Translations under genes and position numbers: made by a program
Shown here: positions 54,505-61,996 of the stretch, one piece after another
Layout: each line of letters opens with the position of its first letter
How positions within the stretch are numbered: the stretch's first letter is position 1
The notes under the pieces: generated by a model
Seen by the model: only the letters and a program-made list of their open reading frames with translations
Database searches by the model: none
What the model was told of the DNA's origin: nothing
From: CALSMU01 sp965230225
GTDB lineage: Bacteria; Bacteroidota; Bacteroidia; Flavobacteriales_D; Parvicellaceae
Assembly (NCBI GenBank): GCA_965230225.1
Contig: CBDDKM010000006.1
Span: 558,001-622,000, forward strand
Length of the DNA: 64,000 nucleotides
Direction: 5' to 3'

Positions 54505-54741
54505 TTATCCTCCAAAAACAGCGTAACAAGTATCGTCGTCAGCTTTAGTAGGGTCAGTATCAAAAATTGCATCAGTGTAGATATCTCCACAGTCAGCTCC
54601 TGATCCACCTCTGTTAGTACAGTCAGTATCTCCAGTACTGTTAGATCCTGGTCCTGCTCCACCTTCGATTAGGGCTTTTGCATTTTTACTTAGTTGAGCG
54701 TCTTCAAATTTTTTAAACAAATTGCTTTTTTTGTTTTTCAT
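54505..54741 (-). CDS. Grasp-with-spasm RiPP precursor peptide 2
   Basis: The 78-residue peptide has a leader typical of Bacteroidota double-glycine peptides (FKKFEDAQLSKNAKALIEGG). The core has about 50 residues and starts AGPGSNSTGDTDCT. It contains three Cys, several Thr and many Asp (DTDPTKADDDTC) and ends AVFGG. Thr and Asp richness suits ATP-grasp macrocyclisation. It is the first gene of the RiPP locus and follows a 281-bp intergenic space likely to hold the promoter. No exact TAnnTTTG box was found there. Confidence 0.88.
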   Translation of the reverse strand: MKNKKSNLFKKFEDAQLSKNAKALIEGGAGPGSNSTGDTDCTNRGGSGADCGDIYTDAIFDTDPTKADDDTCYAVFGG

Positions 54742-54980
54742 GATTTAAGTTTTAATAATGTTATACTTACAATCAACATTATTCTCCAAATTCATTTCAG
54801 CTCCTACAACCCGGTTTGGCATTAATTTAGGCATTGGTGTTTTCCAATAATTTAATGCTACTTAAATTACTATTATGGTCAAAATGCAACTGATTTTTTC
54901 TGAAAAAAGGGTAAATAAATGTTGCTTGAAACAATGATCTACATTCATGATAATTGAACAAAAAAATATGGGCGTATTTT

Positions 54981-55020
54981 CTACGTAATGCAATTAAAGG
55001 CACCTACGTATTACGTACGT
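54981..55020. promoter_or_regulatory. Cluster of TACGTA-type palindromic boxes near the LuxR-type gene
   Basis: CTACGTAAT (54981-54989) and CTACGTATTAC (55004-55014) are followed by overlapping TACGTACGTA. The 11-mer CTACGTATTAC recurs as its reverse complement GTAATACGTAG at 56055-56065, just ahead of the start of the LuxR-type gene. The boxes lie between that gene and precursor 2 in the 54742-55022 gap. They are candidate operators for the regulator; binding is not shown. Confidence 0.45.
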
Positions 55021-55022
55021 AC

Positions 55023-56039
55023 TTACGCTAAGCCACTCCCTATCAATTCCTTACCTCTTTTCTTATTCCGACGAGAATAAACCACCTGATCTTTGTTTTT
55101 TTCCTGTGCTCCACTAAATTTATCGATGAATTCGTTTCTATTTGAGCAATCAGTTTTCTTAAAAATGTTTGAAGCGTGTTTAGAAACCGTCTTGGGTGTT
55201 ATAAATGTTTCTTCTGCAATTTTGGAGTAGGTATATCTTTTTAAAATTAATAGTGCAATTTCCATTTCTCTTGAAGTAAGGGAATACTGTTTCAGCTCAC
55301 CAACTGATAAAACCACTTGTTTATCTATTTCACTTTCCTGGAAGTAGCCAATCTTATTAAGAACTTCATACTCTGCCCTACTCTGAAATAAATGCATTTT
55401 AAAATAGGCATAGAGCGCCAACATAAAGCTAACATTAACCAATCCTATATTTATCGTTTGAAAGTCTCCAAAGAAAACTACAATAGGCATGGTAGCCATG
55501 AATACAATCCCCAGATAGCCACTAAACACCTGTGAATTATAAGGCTCTTTATTCAATTCCTTTTGCCTTCTGTACTTCAGGATAAAACCGACTGTTTTAA
55601 TGCAAAAATAAACGGCTATGATTACAGGGAAAGTAATAAAGGTACTCTTTGATAATTGGAAACTTCCGGTGATCCAATAAGTGAAAACAAAACCAATTAC
55701 AAAAGAGAGTGAAAGGCTAATGCTTAATATTTTCAGATTAAACAACTTCCCTTGATTGATGTTCAATTCCTTTACCAGGTAATAGAAGTAATAGGAAGCT
55801 AATAATATCCCACTTCCGTAGGCTAGTATATTTTGAATGAGCAGATCAATTGCAATATTCTTGTCTGGGAAAAAACCACTACAGCAATTGTATACAACAA
55901 ATAGAGCTGTTAAAATCAAAAAGCGCAGACGAGATTTATCCTGTACTCTTGATAGGTAATTTATAAATTGAAAGAATAGTACAACCAACTCAATAATGGT
56001 GAGCACAAAAGTGGTCACAACCATTTCGGTTCCAAACAT
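55023..56039 (-). CDS. Membrane-anchored LuxR-type transcription regulator
   Basis: The 338-residue protein has about seven membrane helices in residues 8-225, then a soluble C-terminal helix-turn-helix: SLTSREMEIALLILKRYTYS, IAEETFITPKTVSKHASNIF. This is the GerE/LuxR pattern with an N-terminal membrane sensor, as found in 7TM regulators of Bacteroidota. It lies immediately upstream of the RiPP locus on the same strand, so it is a likely local regulator. Candidate binding boxes flank it on both sides. Confidence 0.87.
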   Translation of the reverse strand: MFGTEMVVTTFVLTIIELVVLFFQFINYLSRVQDKSRLRFLILTALFVVYNCCSGFFPDKNIAIDLLIQNILAYGSGILLASYYFYYLVKELNINQGKLFNLKILSISLSLSFVIGFVFTYWITGSFQLSKSTFITFPVIIAVYFCIKTVGFILKYRRQKELNKEPYNSQVFSGYLGIVFMATMPIVVFFGDFQTINIGLVNVSFMLALYAYFKMHLFQSRAEYEVLNKIGYFQESEIDKQVVLSVGELKQYSLTSREMEIALLILKRYTYSKIAEETFITPKTVSKHASNIFKKTDCSNRNEFIDKFSGAQEKNKDQVVYSRRNKKRGKELIGSGLA

Positions 56040-56309
56040 AAGTTCTAATTAGGAGTAATACGTAGAATGGGTAGATCGTGTGTGAATAATGGGATAAGCT
56101 GGTTAAAGCCTATTACATACTATTATTTTAGTTAACACAATTGAACAATAGTTAAGTGTTTTGGGGGTATTATCAAAATACATTTTAATCGGGTTCATGG
56201 TAGTTAGAGTTTTTTTCAAAGTTGTCCAAAACTAATAATTATTAGAATAATTCAAACTTTATTTTTCTCTATCCACTTTAACCAGAAGCTAACTTTATTT
56301 CACCATAGT

Positions 56310-57104
56310 TTATTTTGGTCTTCCCAAAACATAAGTCCCCAAAGGCTTTCCATTAGACTTGAATCCATAACCCTGTTCCCAAACATATTTATCTGATTCT
56401 AACCCTTCTAATAATTCTTCAATATCCTTTTTGGTATACATTCTAGGTAGAGAGGCCTGACCATCCCAGGCATAAAATATGGGTATGATTGGGATAATAT
56501 AGGTAAACACAATTTGTTTCCAGGTTAATGGTCGAACCATAGGTGTCATGAACAACACCATGACCATTAAAATGGTTAGCGATATTGGTAAGAATAACCA
56601 CCACAACAAAAGTGGAATTTTATTCTCCGCCATTTCATAGATTAATATGGGTTGTTTGGTTTCTTGTGCAGATTGCAAAATCTTTCTTGCTGCCTTTGGA
56701 GGCATGTGATGAAAACAATTGATCATGGTTTTCAGTCCTTTGGGCGCACTGGCAAGGTTGGTTGCATCCACCGACTCACCATGATACGTCATGTATTTTT
56801 CACCTGCATATTTTTTTACCTGTTCCTGATTAGGATATAGGTCTGTCATGGTTAGTTTAACCTTTGTTAAACCGTGCTTATGAAGACTATTTAATACTTC
56901 CGGCATTGCACCTCCTGAACCCGACCCCATGTCTACAATATGAGTTTGTTTGGTTTCTGATAATGTTTTGGCAGTTAATCGAGCTATCACATCGCTTATT
57001 CCCATCATACGATGAAGAACCACTATCAAATTGGTTAAGCATCCTCTTAACCATCCGGGAAACCATTTAAAATCCTCGAATTCGAATAATTGTACTCTTT
57101 TCAT
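56310..57104 (-). CDS. Class I SAM-dependent methyltransferase-like membrane protein
   Basis: The ATG at 57104 gives 264 residues (MKRVQLFEFEDF); an ATG at 57131 would add nine. IVDMGSGSGGAMPEVL near residue 74 is the SAM-binding motif I, and MINCFHHMPPKAARKIL near 126 resembles the motif IV region. Two membrane helices follow (LLLWWLFLPISLTILMVMVL, VFTYIIPIIPIFY). The substrate is unknown; the membrane part suggests a lipid or hydrophobic target. A gap of 270 bp on its left side holds no gene. Confidence 0.8.
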   Translation of the reverse strand: MKRVQLFEFEDFKWFPGWLRGCLTNLIVVLHRMMGISDVIARLTAKTLSETKQTHIVDMGSGSGGAMPEVLNSLHKHGLTKVKLTMTDLYPNQEQVKKYAGEKYMTYHGESVDATNLASAPKGLKTMINCFHHMPPKAARKILQSAQETKQPILIYEMAENKIPLLLWWLFLPISLTILMVMVLFMTPMVRPLTWKQIVFTYIIPIIPIFYAWDGQASLPRMYTKKDIEELLEGLESDKYVWEQGYGFKSNGKPLGTYVLGRPK

Positions 57105-57228
57105 AAGTACAACGAAGGTAAGGATAAGCACAATAGGAAATATGTTATTTAATCATCTACATTAAATTTTTCTTATCAACTCTTTTAAAAGAGGAAACAT
57201 ACTTAGTAAATCAGTCGTACTATATTCT

Positions 57229-57498
57229 ATGGCACTGGGAACTAACCTATATTCATCTTATCAGCGTACAAGGTCTTATCTTAGAAAAACAAAAGATAAA
57301 ATGATCTCTCCCTTCGGCTGGAATCAAGGACAGAAAGGAAAGCCTATCAATTCAACCAAAGTAATTTCAAATGCCAATAAAGAACGAATTAAAAGCAAAT
57401 TGCTGAAACAATCTAGAATGAAAAACTGGCTAATAACATTAATATATTTAGGTACCATCATGGTGTTTGGTTATTTATTGAGCTTATATTTCAGGTAA
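57229..57498 (+). CDS. Small membrane protein
   Basis: An 89-residue basic protein with one C-terminal membrane helix (WLITLIYLGTIMVFGYLLSLYF) and a positively charged N-terminal part (TRSYLRKTKDK). The single clear helix and normal codon use support a real gene, but no family is recognised. It is divergent from the methyltransferase-like gene and followed by the palindrome array. Confidence 0.6.
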   Translation: MALGTNLYSSYQRTRSYLRKTKDKMISPFGWNQGQKGKPINSTKVISNANKERIKSKLLKQSRMKNWLITLIYLGTIMVFGYLLSLYFR

Positions 57499-57504
57499 TC
57501 ATCG

Positions 57505-57740
57505 TTATCTCGTCGTAGTTTGCAACCACGGCATTGAGGGAATTCTGCTATCGTTCAGATCTTTTTGATTTGAATTAGCTCGATGGAACCTCCAGTTCCA
57601 TCATTGTAGGACATTTCGTCTTTGATCTTGAAATCTTCAGTTCCGCTGGATTTGCAATCCTGCGGCAACTTAACACCCCTTATCTCGCCGTAGTTTATCA
57701 ACTACGACATTGAGGGGGATTACTACTATCGTTCGTGATT
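57505..57740. repeat. Array of palindromes and a direct repeat (REP/mobile-element remnant)
   Basis: The 412-bp gap 57499-57910 has no gene. Two imperfect direct copies (57505-57556 and 57680-57734) share TTATCTCG, CGTAGTTT, CATTGAGG and CTATCGTTC. Copy two contains a perfect hairpin CGTAGTT-TATC-AACTACG (57689-57706). Between them lie GATGGAAC/GTTCCATC (57582-57602) and a nested palindrome with GGATT-TGC-AATCC inside CCGC/GCGG (57643-57665). They resemble scattered REP-like or transposon-end palindromes seen in Bacteroidota. Confidence 0.6.
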
Positions 57741-57874
57741 TTTAATGGGCTTAACTTCATTGATCCCGGATATCTTCGTGGCTAGTGCCCTCAAAGTTAA
57801 AGTCATTTGGCAATGGCTTTTTTTGTTTCTTCTCCCTGCTCATTGAAGTGAACTTCATCGCAGTTTTCAGAAAC

Positions 57875-57903
57875 AAAAAAAGGTCTTGCGATGCAAGACC
57901 TTT
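57875..57903 (-). terminator. Terminator after tRNA-His
   Basis: A perfect 11-bp stem AAAGGTCTTGC with GCAAGACCTTT closes a 3-nt loop, followed on the minus strand by a run of T. It starts about 7 bp past the tRNA. Confidence 0.9.
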
Positions 57904-57910
57904 AACTTTG

Positions 57911-57985
57911 GGTGGAAGATGGGATTCGAACCCACGACCCCTGGAACCACAAACCAGTGCTCTAACCAACTGAGCTACATCCACC
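57911..57985 (-). tRNA. tRNA-His (anticodon GTG)
   Basis: The minus-strand 75-mer folds as a full cloverleaf. The acceptor stem starts GGTGGAT, with an encoded G-1 that pairs with C73, a hallmark of tRNA-His. The D arm is GTAGCTCAGTTGGTTAGAGC, the anticodon stem-loop is CTGGTTTGTGGTTCCAG with GTG anticodon, and the T loop is GGGTTCGAATCCC. CCA is not encoded. Confidence 0.97.
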
Positions 57986-58062
57986 ATGTTTCGCTGTTAG
58001 CGGATGCAAATATATAATTAATTTATATATACCATCAAGTGAATTTTCATTTTTTTAATTTT

Positions 58063-58070
58063 TACTTTCG
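58063..58070 (+). promoter_or_regulatory. Possible -7 promoter box of the M42 gene
   Basis: TACTTTCG differs from TAnnTTTG at one position and lies 17 bp before the start codon. The -33 element is not clear in the T-rich upstream stretch. Confidence 0.35.
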
Positions 58071-58086
58071 CAAGCAAATTTAAACC

Positions 58087-59010
58087 ATGAAACTATTAAG
58101 AGAAATGTGCGCAATCCACGCACCAGCGGGGAATGAAGTAGCAATGACCAATTTTGTTCTTAACTACGTGAAAGAGAATATGAAAGACTGGAAAGTCCAA
58201 CCGGAGATCATTCACGGAGACGGTTTTCAGGATTGTATTATATTAAAATTTGGAGAACCAAAAACAGCCATTTTTGCACATTTAGATTCCATCGGTTTTA
58301 CAGTTAAATATGGTAAAGAACTTATTAAAATAGGTGGCCCCAAGCTAGAAGAAGGGTTTCAATTAGTGGGAGAAGACAGTAAAGGACCTATCGATACAGA
58401 GTTAATTGTTATTGAAGATGACGAAGGGCACAAGCACATTGAATATGTTCTGGATAGAGAAATAGATAGAGGTACTGAACTGGTTTGGAAACCAAATTGG
58501 CGTGAAGACGACGAATACGTGAAGTGTTGCTATATGGACAACCGACTTGGAGTTTGGAATGCTCTTAAAGTAGCAGAAACACTTGAAAATGGAGTGATTT
58601 GCTTTTCGTGCTGGGAAGAGCATGGCGGAGGTGCTGTTGGCTATCTGGCCAGACACATTTACGAAAACTGGGGAGTTAAACAAGCTTTAATATCTGACAT
58701 TACCTGGGTTACTGAAGGAGTAAAACATGGTAAAGGTGTTGCCATCTCTATGAGGGATTCTGGAATTCCTAGAAGAAGTTACTTGAACCGCATCATTGAT
58801 ATCGCCAATAAGAACAACATTAAGTACCAACTGGAAGTAGAAGGTTCTGGAGGTAGTGATGGTAATCAATTGCAACGATCTCCCTACCCTTTTGATTGGT
58901 TATTTGTAGGGGCACCTGAAGATAACGTTCACTCCCCCAACGAAACGGTGCACAAAGACGATATTGCCTCTATGGTTGAGCTCTATACAGCTTTGATGCG
59001 AGAACTTTAA
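58087..59010 (+). CDS. M42-family metallo-aminopeptidase
   Basis: The 307-residue protein has the M42/M20 layout. AIFAHLDSIGFTV near residue 69 holds the first metal ligands. CCYMDNRLGVWNAL near 150 holds the bridging Asp. FSCWEEHGGGAVGYLA near 178 holds the general-base Glu. ISDITWVTEGV and NVHSPNETVH follow. These di-zinc cytosolic peptidases trim peptides from the N-terminus, often acting on glutamyl residues. The gene is single and intact. Confidence 0.92.
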   Translation: MKLLREMCAIHAPAGNEVAMTNFVLNYVKENMKDWKVQPEIIHGDGFQDCIILKFGEPKTAIFAHLDSIGFTVKYGKELIKIGGPKLEEGFQLVGEDSKGPIDTELIVIEDDEGHKHIEYVLDREIDRGTELVWKPNWREDDEYVKCCYMDNRLGVWNALKVAETLENGVICFSCWEEHGGGAVGYLARHIYENWGVKQALISDITWVTEGVKHGKGVAISMRDSGIPRRSYLNRIIDIANKNNIKYQLEVEGSGGSDGNQLQRSPYPFDWLFVGAPEDNVHSPNETVHKDDIASMVELYTALMREL

Positions 59011-59093
59011 TTAAAGATTAAATGTGCATTAAATCTAATTAGCACTGTAAAACAGCTACTTCGGTTGGTTAATTTTACTGGAAATCGAAGTTT

Positions 59094-59855
59094 ATGTCTT
59101 TTGGAATTTGTGCTTTATCCGTTATCCCGTGCAGGGCTGAAGGAAATGATCGAGCTGAAATAGTAACACAACTATTATTCGGAGAACAATACAAAGTACT
59201 GGAAGTACAGGAAAAATGGGTGCATATAGAAACCATTCTCGACCAATATCAGGCTTGGATTTGTATCAAACAGCACTCTCCTATTTCCGATACTGAGTTT
59301 GAAAAAATCAGTCAATCTTCCCACCCCAGAAGTGCAGATTTAATCAGCTTTGTAAGCCATAATGAGGAAAACATAAACATTACGCTGGGAGCATTATTAA
59401 CCAATTTAAAAGATGGAACACTCAATTGGGGAAAGGGACAATTTTCCTTTAATGGAGCAATTAGTGAAAACACCACCGATCAAGTTGAAAAGTATGCCAT
59501 GATGTACCTCAACACTCCTTATTTATGGGGAGGAAGATCTCCATTTGGGATAGATTGTTCCGGATTTACACAGGTGGTTTTTCAGCTTTGCGGCATTCAA
59601 CTCCCAAGAGATGCTTACCAACAAGCTGAAATTGGAGAAACCATTGGTTTTGTCCAAAATACCAGGCTGGGAGATTTAGCCTATTTTGATAATGCCGAAG
59701 GAAGAATTACCCACGTTGGATTATTACTGGACAATCAGAAGATCATTCATGCCTCAGGTAAAGTTCGAATAGATAAACTGGACCATAATGGTATCTTCAA
59801 TGAAGAGACCGGTAAATACACACATCAACTGCGCATTATCAAGCGTATATTCTAA
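59094..59855 (+). CDS. NlpC/P60 (C40) peptidoglycan hydrolase
   Basis: The 253-residue protein starts with an SH3-like region (about 1-70) and ends with an NlpC/P60 domain. TPYLWGGRSPFGIDCSGFTQ near residue 142 holds the catalytic Cys, THVGLLLDNQKIIHASG near 207 holds the catalytic His, and a third residue follows. It would cut gamma-D-Glu-diaminopimelate links of cell-wall peptides. A classical signal peptide is not evident, so export or a cytosolic recycling role is open. The stop overlaps the convergent kinase stop by 4 bp. Confidence 0.9.
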   Translation: MSFGICALSVIPCRAEGNDRAEIVTQLLFGEQYKVLEVQEKWVHIETILDQYQAWICIKQHSPISDTEFEKISQSSHPRSADLISFVSHNEENINITLGALLTNLKDGTLNWGKGQFSFNGAISENTTDQVEKYAMMYLNTPYLWGGRSPFGIDCSGFTQVVFQLCGIQLPRDAYQQAEIGETIGFVQNTRLGDLAYFDNAEGRITHVGLLLDNQKIIHASGKVRIDKLDHNGIFNEETGKYTHQLRIIKRIF

Positions 59856-61594
59856 GCACTGATTTTATAATTCAAATACCTGGCAATTTTGTTGTTCAAC
59901 CTAATTGGGTCAAATGGCTTTAATTCATAATCATTCATTCCACAATCGATTATTTTTTCCTGATCTTCTTTCATTGCAGAAGCAGTAAGTGCTACGATAG
60001 GAATTTCTTTATCAGTTTCCCTAATCTTCTTCGTAGCTTCAAACCCATCCATAATCGGCATTTGACAATCCATTAGGATTAACTTGTAAGTTCCTCTTTC
60101 AAGCTCTTTTAAAGCTTCTTCTCCATTACCTGCAACGGTTATATCCAACCCCCATCGATCAAAGAACTGAGAAGCTACCAGCACATTCATCTCATTATCC
60201 TCCACAAACAATACAGGTTCATTACTAAAATCAATTAAAGACTCTTTGTTACCGTTATTGTCTGAGACCTCTTCTTTGTGTTTTGGAAAGGAAATACTGA
60301 AATAAAAGGTAGATCCCTCTCCCAGGACACTATCTACTTTAATCTCACCACTCTGTAATTCAATTAACTTACGGGTAATGGCTAATCCAAGCCCTGTACC
60401 TCCAAAGTTTCTGGTGGTGTTACTGTCTGCTTGAGTAAACGATTCAAATATCTTATCTACTTTATCCTTTGGGATACCGATACCCGAGTCCTTTACATGA
60501 AAATAAATGGTACACTCCTCATCAGATTCGCTTTGTTTCTTAACGCAAAGTTCTACCCCTCCACTACTGGTAAACTTAATGGCATTGGATAACAGGTTGT
60601 TCAACACCTGACTTAAACGCGTTGGGTCCGCTACAATTTTAGGTAAATTATCTTCTATGTTTAGGGTTAGATCAATCCCTTTAATGATGGTATTTCCTTT
60701 GTGAATTTTAATGATGTTTTCGGAGAGTTGAAGTGGATCCACACCTACCTCCTCAAAGGTCATTTTACCTGCTTCAATCTTACTAAAATCAAGAATATCA
60801 TTAATCAACATGAGCAAAGTATGGCTAGAAAAGTTCAAAGCATTGATGTTTTCTTCCTGCTCAGGTTTTGGTTCGTCTTCGCTCAGTAAGTTAGAGATCC
60901 CAATAATTGCATTTAGAGGAGTTCTTAACTCATGACTCATGGTGGATAAAAATTGTGCTTTAGCTTTAGCTGCGGATTCTGCACTTTCTTTAGCTCTGAT
61001 TAGCTTTATTACAGCGCTGTGCAATACCTCTAACCTTAGAGAAGAGTCTTCTACTTCCCTTTTTAATTTTAATCCACGATCTTCTACCTCCTTAGTTCTT
61101 TGTGTTAATTCTTTATTGTGTCTTATTTCTTCATCCACAACATCAGTTAACTCCTCTAGTTTGTCGTACAAGATTTCCAACTCGTTCGAGTCTTCGAAAG
61201 ACTTTACTGCTTCCCTCACCGTTTGTGTCAAATCTTTTTCTACCCATGGTTTGGATATAAAACGATACAAATGGGCATTATTTACCGCATTCCCGACAGC
61301 ATTAGCATCTGCCTGACCGGTAAGTAATATGGTCTTTATCTCTGGGAACCTCTCGTAAACTTTAATCAGGAACTCATCCCCTTTCATATTGGGCATAATA
61401 TGATCTGAGATAATGAGAGGCACTGTTATTCCAAATTCTTTCAGCTCATCTAATAGCTCCAATGCTTCTTCTGCACTTTGTGCTGATTCAAATACAATAC
61501 CTCTATCAAAGTTTCTTTTAAGTTGATCTTTAATGGAATCCAAAACGATTTTTTCATCATCCACGTAAATGATAACAGGCTTTTTGTTTTTCAT
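59852..61594 (-). CDS. Hybrid histidine kinase (receiver-HisKA-HATPase-receiver)
   Basis: The 580-residue soluble protein begins with a receiver domain (IIYVDDEK, LIISDHIMPNMKGDEF, LLTGQADAN, ISKPW). A coiled coil (about 140-210) follows, then HisKA (STMSHELRTPLNAIIGISN near 217), HATPase (NNLLSNAIKF, DSGIGIPKD, GGTGLGLAI) and a second receiver (VLFVEDNEMN, LILMDCQMPIMDG, LKPFDP). No membrane segment is present. It is the last gene of the signalling cluster and overlaps the receiver gene by 4 bp. Confidence 0.94.
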   Translation of the reverse strand: MKNKKPVIIYVDDEKIVLDSIKDQLKRNFDRGIVFESAQSAEEALELLDELKEFGITVPLIISDHIMPNMKGDEFLIKVYERFPEIKTILLTGQADANAVGNAVNNAHLYRFISKPWVEKDLTQTVREAVKSFEDSNELEILYDKLEELTDVVDEEIRHNKELTQRTKEVEDRGLKLKREVEDSSLRLEVLHSAVIKLIRAKESAESAAKAKAQFLSTMSHELRTPLNAIIGISNLLSEDEPKPEQEENINALNFSSHTLLMLINDILDFSKIEAGKMTFEEVGVDPLQLSENIIKIHKGNTIIKGIDLTLNIEDNLPKIVADPTRLSQVLNNLLSNAIKFTSSGGVELCVKKQSESDEECTIYFHVKDSGIGIPKDKVDKIFESFTQADSNTTRNFGGTGLGLAITRKLIELQSGEIKVDSVLGEGSTFYFSISFPKHKEEVSDNNGNKESLIDFSNEPVLFVEDNEMNVLVASQFFDRWGLDITVAGNGEEALKELERGTYKLILMDCQMPIMDGFEATKKIRETDKEIPIVALTASAMKEDQEKIIDCGMNDYELKPFDPIRLNNKIARYLNYKISA

Positions 61595-61983
61595 AGCGTA
61601 CTAATGGATTTTTTAATTAATGTGGTTAATTCTTGTTCGTTCCATGGCTTTTTAACCAATGCATATAAATTAGCTTTTTCCTCTGCGTTCCGGATAGCAC
61701 TATCATCGGCTTGTCCAGTCATCATAATCTTTACTATTCCAGGGTATTTCGAATGTACTCTTGTCAAGAATTCATCTCCCTTCATTCCCGGCATTAACCA
61801 GTCAGACAAAATCAATAATACTCCTACGCCATCTACCATCAATTCATCTATTATCTCTAACCCTTCTTCAGGAGTATCGGCAACTTCAATGCAGAACTGG
61901 TTATCTAAGGATTTTTTCAGCTGTGTTTTTAAACTACTGAGTATGATTTGTTCATCATCTATGCATAGTATCGTTTTCTTCAT
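61591..61983 (-). CDS. Single-domain response regulator
   Basis: A 130-residue stand-alone receiver: ILCIDDEQIILSSL, phospho-Asp in LILSDWLMPGMKGDEFL, conserved Thr in MMTGQADD, and VKKPW. It closely resembles the first receiver of the hybrid kinase, suggesting both serve one phosphorelay. It has no output domain. It lies between the two kinase genes, 13 bp after the upstream kinase. Confidence 0.93.
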   Translation of the reverse strand: MKKTILCIDDEQIILSSLKTQLKKSLDNQFCIEVADTPEEGLEIIDELMVDGVGVLLILSDWLMPGMKGDEFLTRVHSKYPGIVKIMMTGQADDSAIRNAEEKANLYALVKKPWNEQELTTLIKKSISTL

Positions 61984-61996
61984 AGTTATTTAGGGT

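Noticed and set aside
57757..57987. Minus-strand open frame of 76 residues over the tRNA-His gene.
   Set aside because: It translates the tRNA and terminator sequence; chance frames across tRNAs are common.
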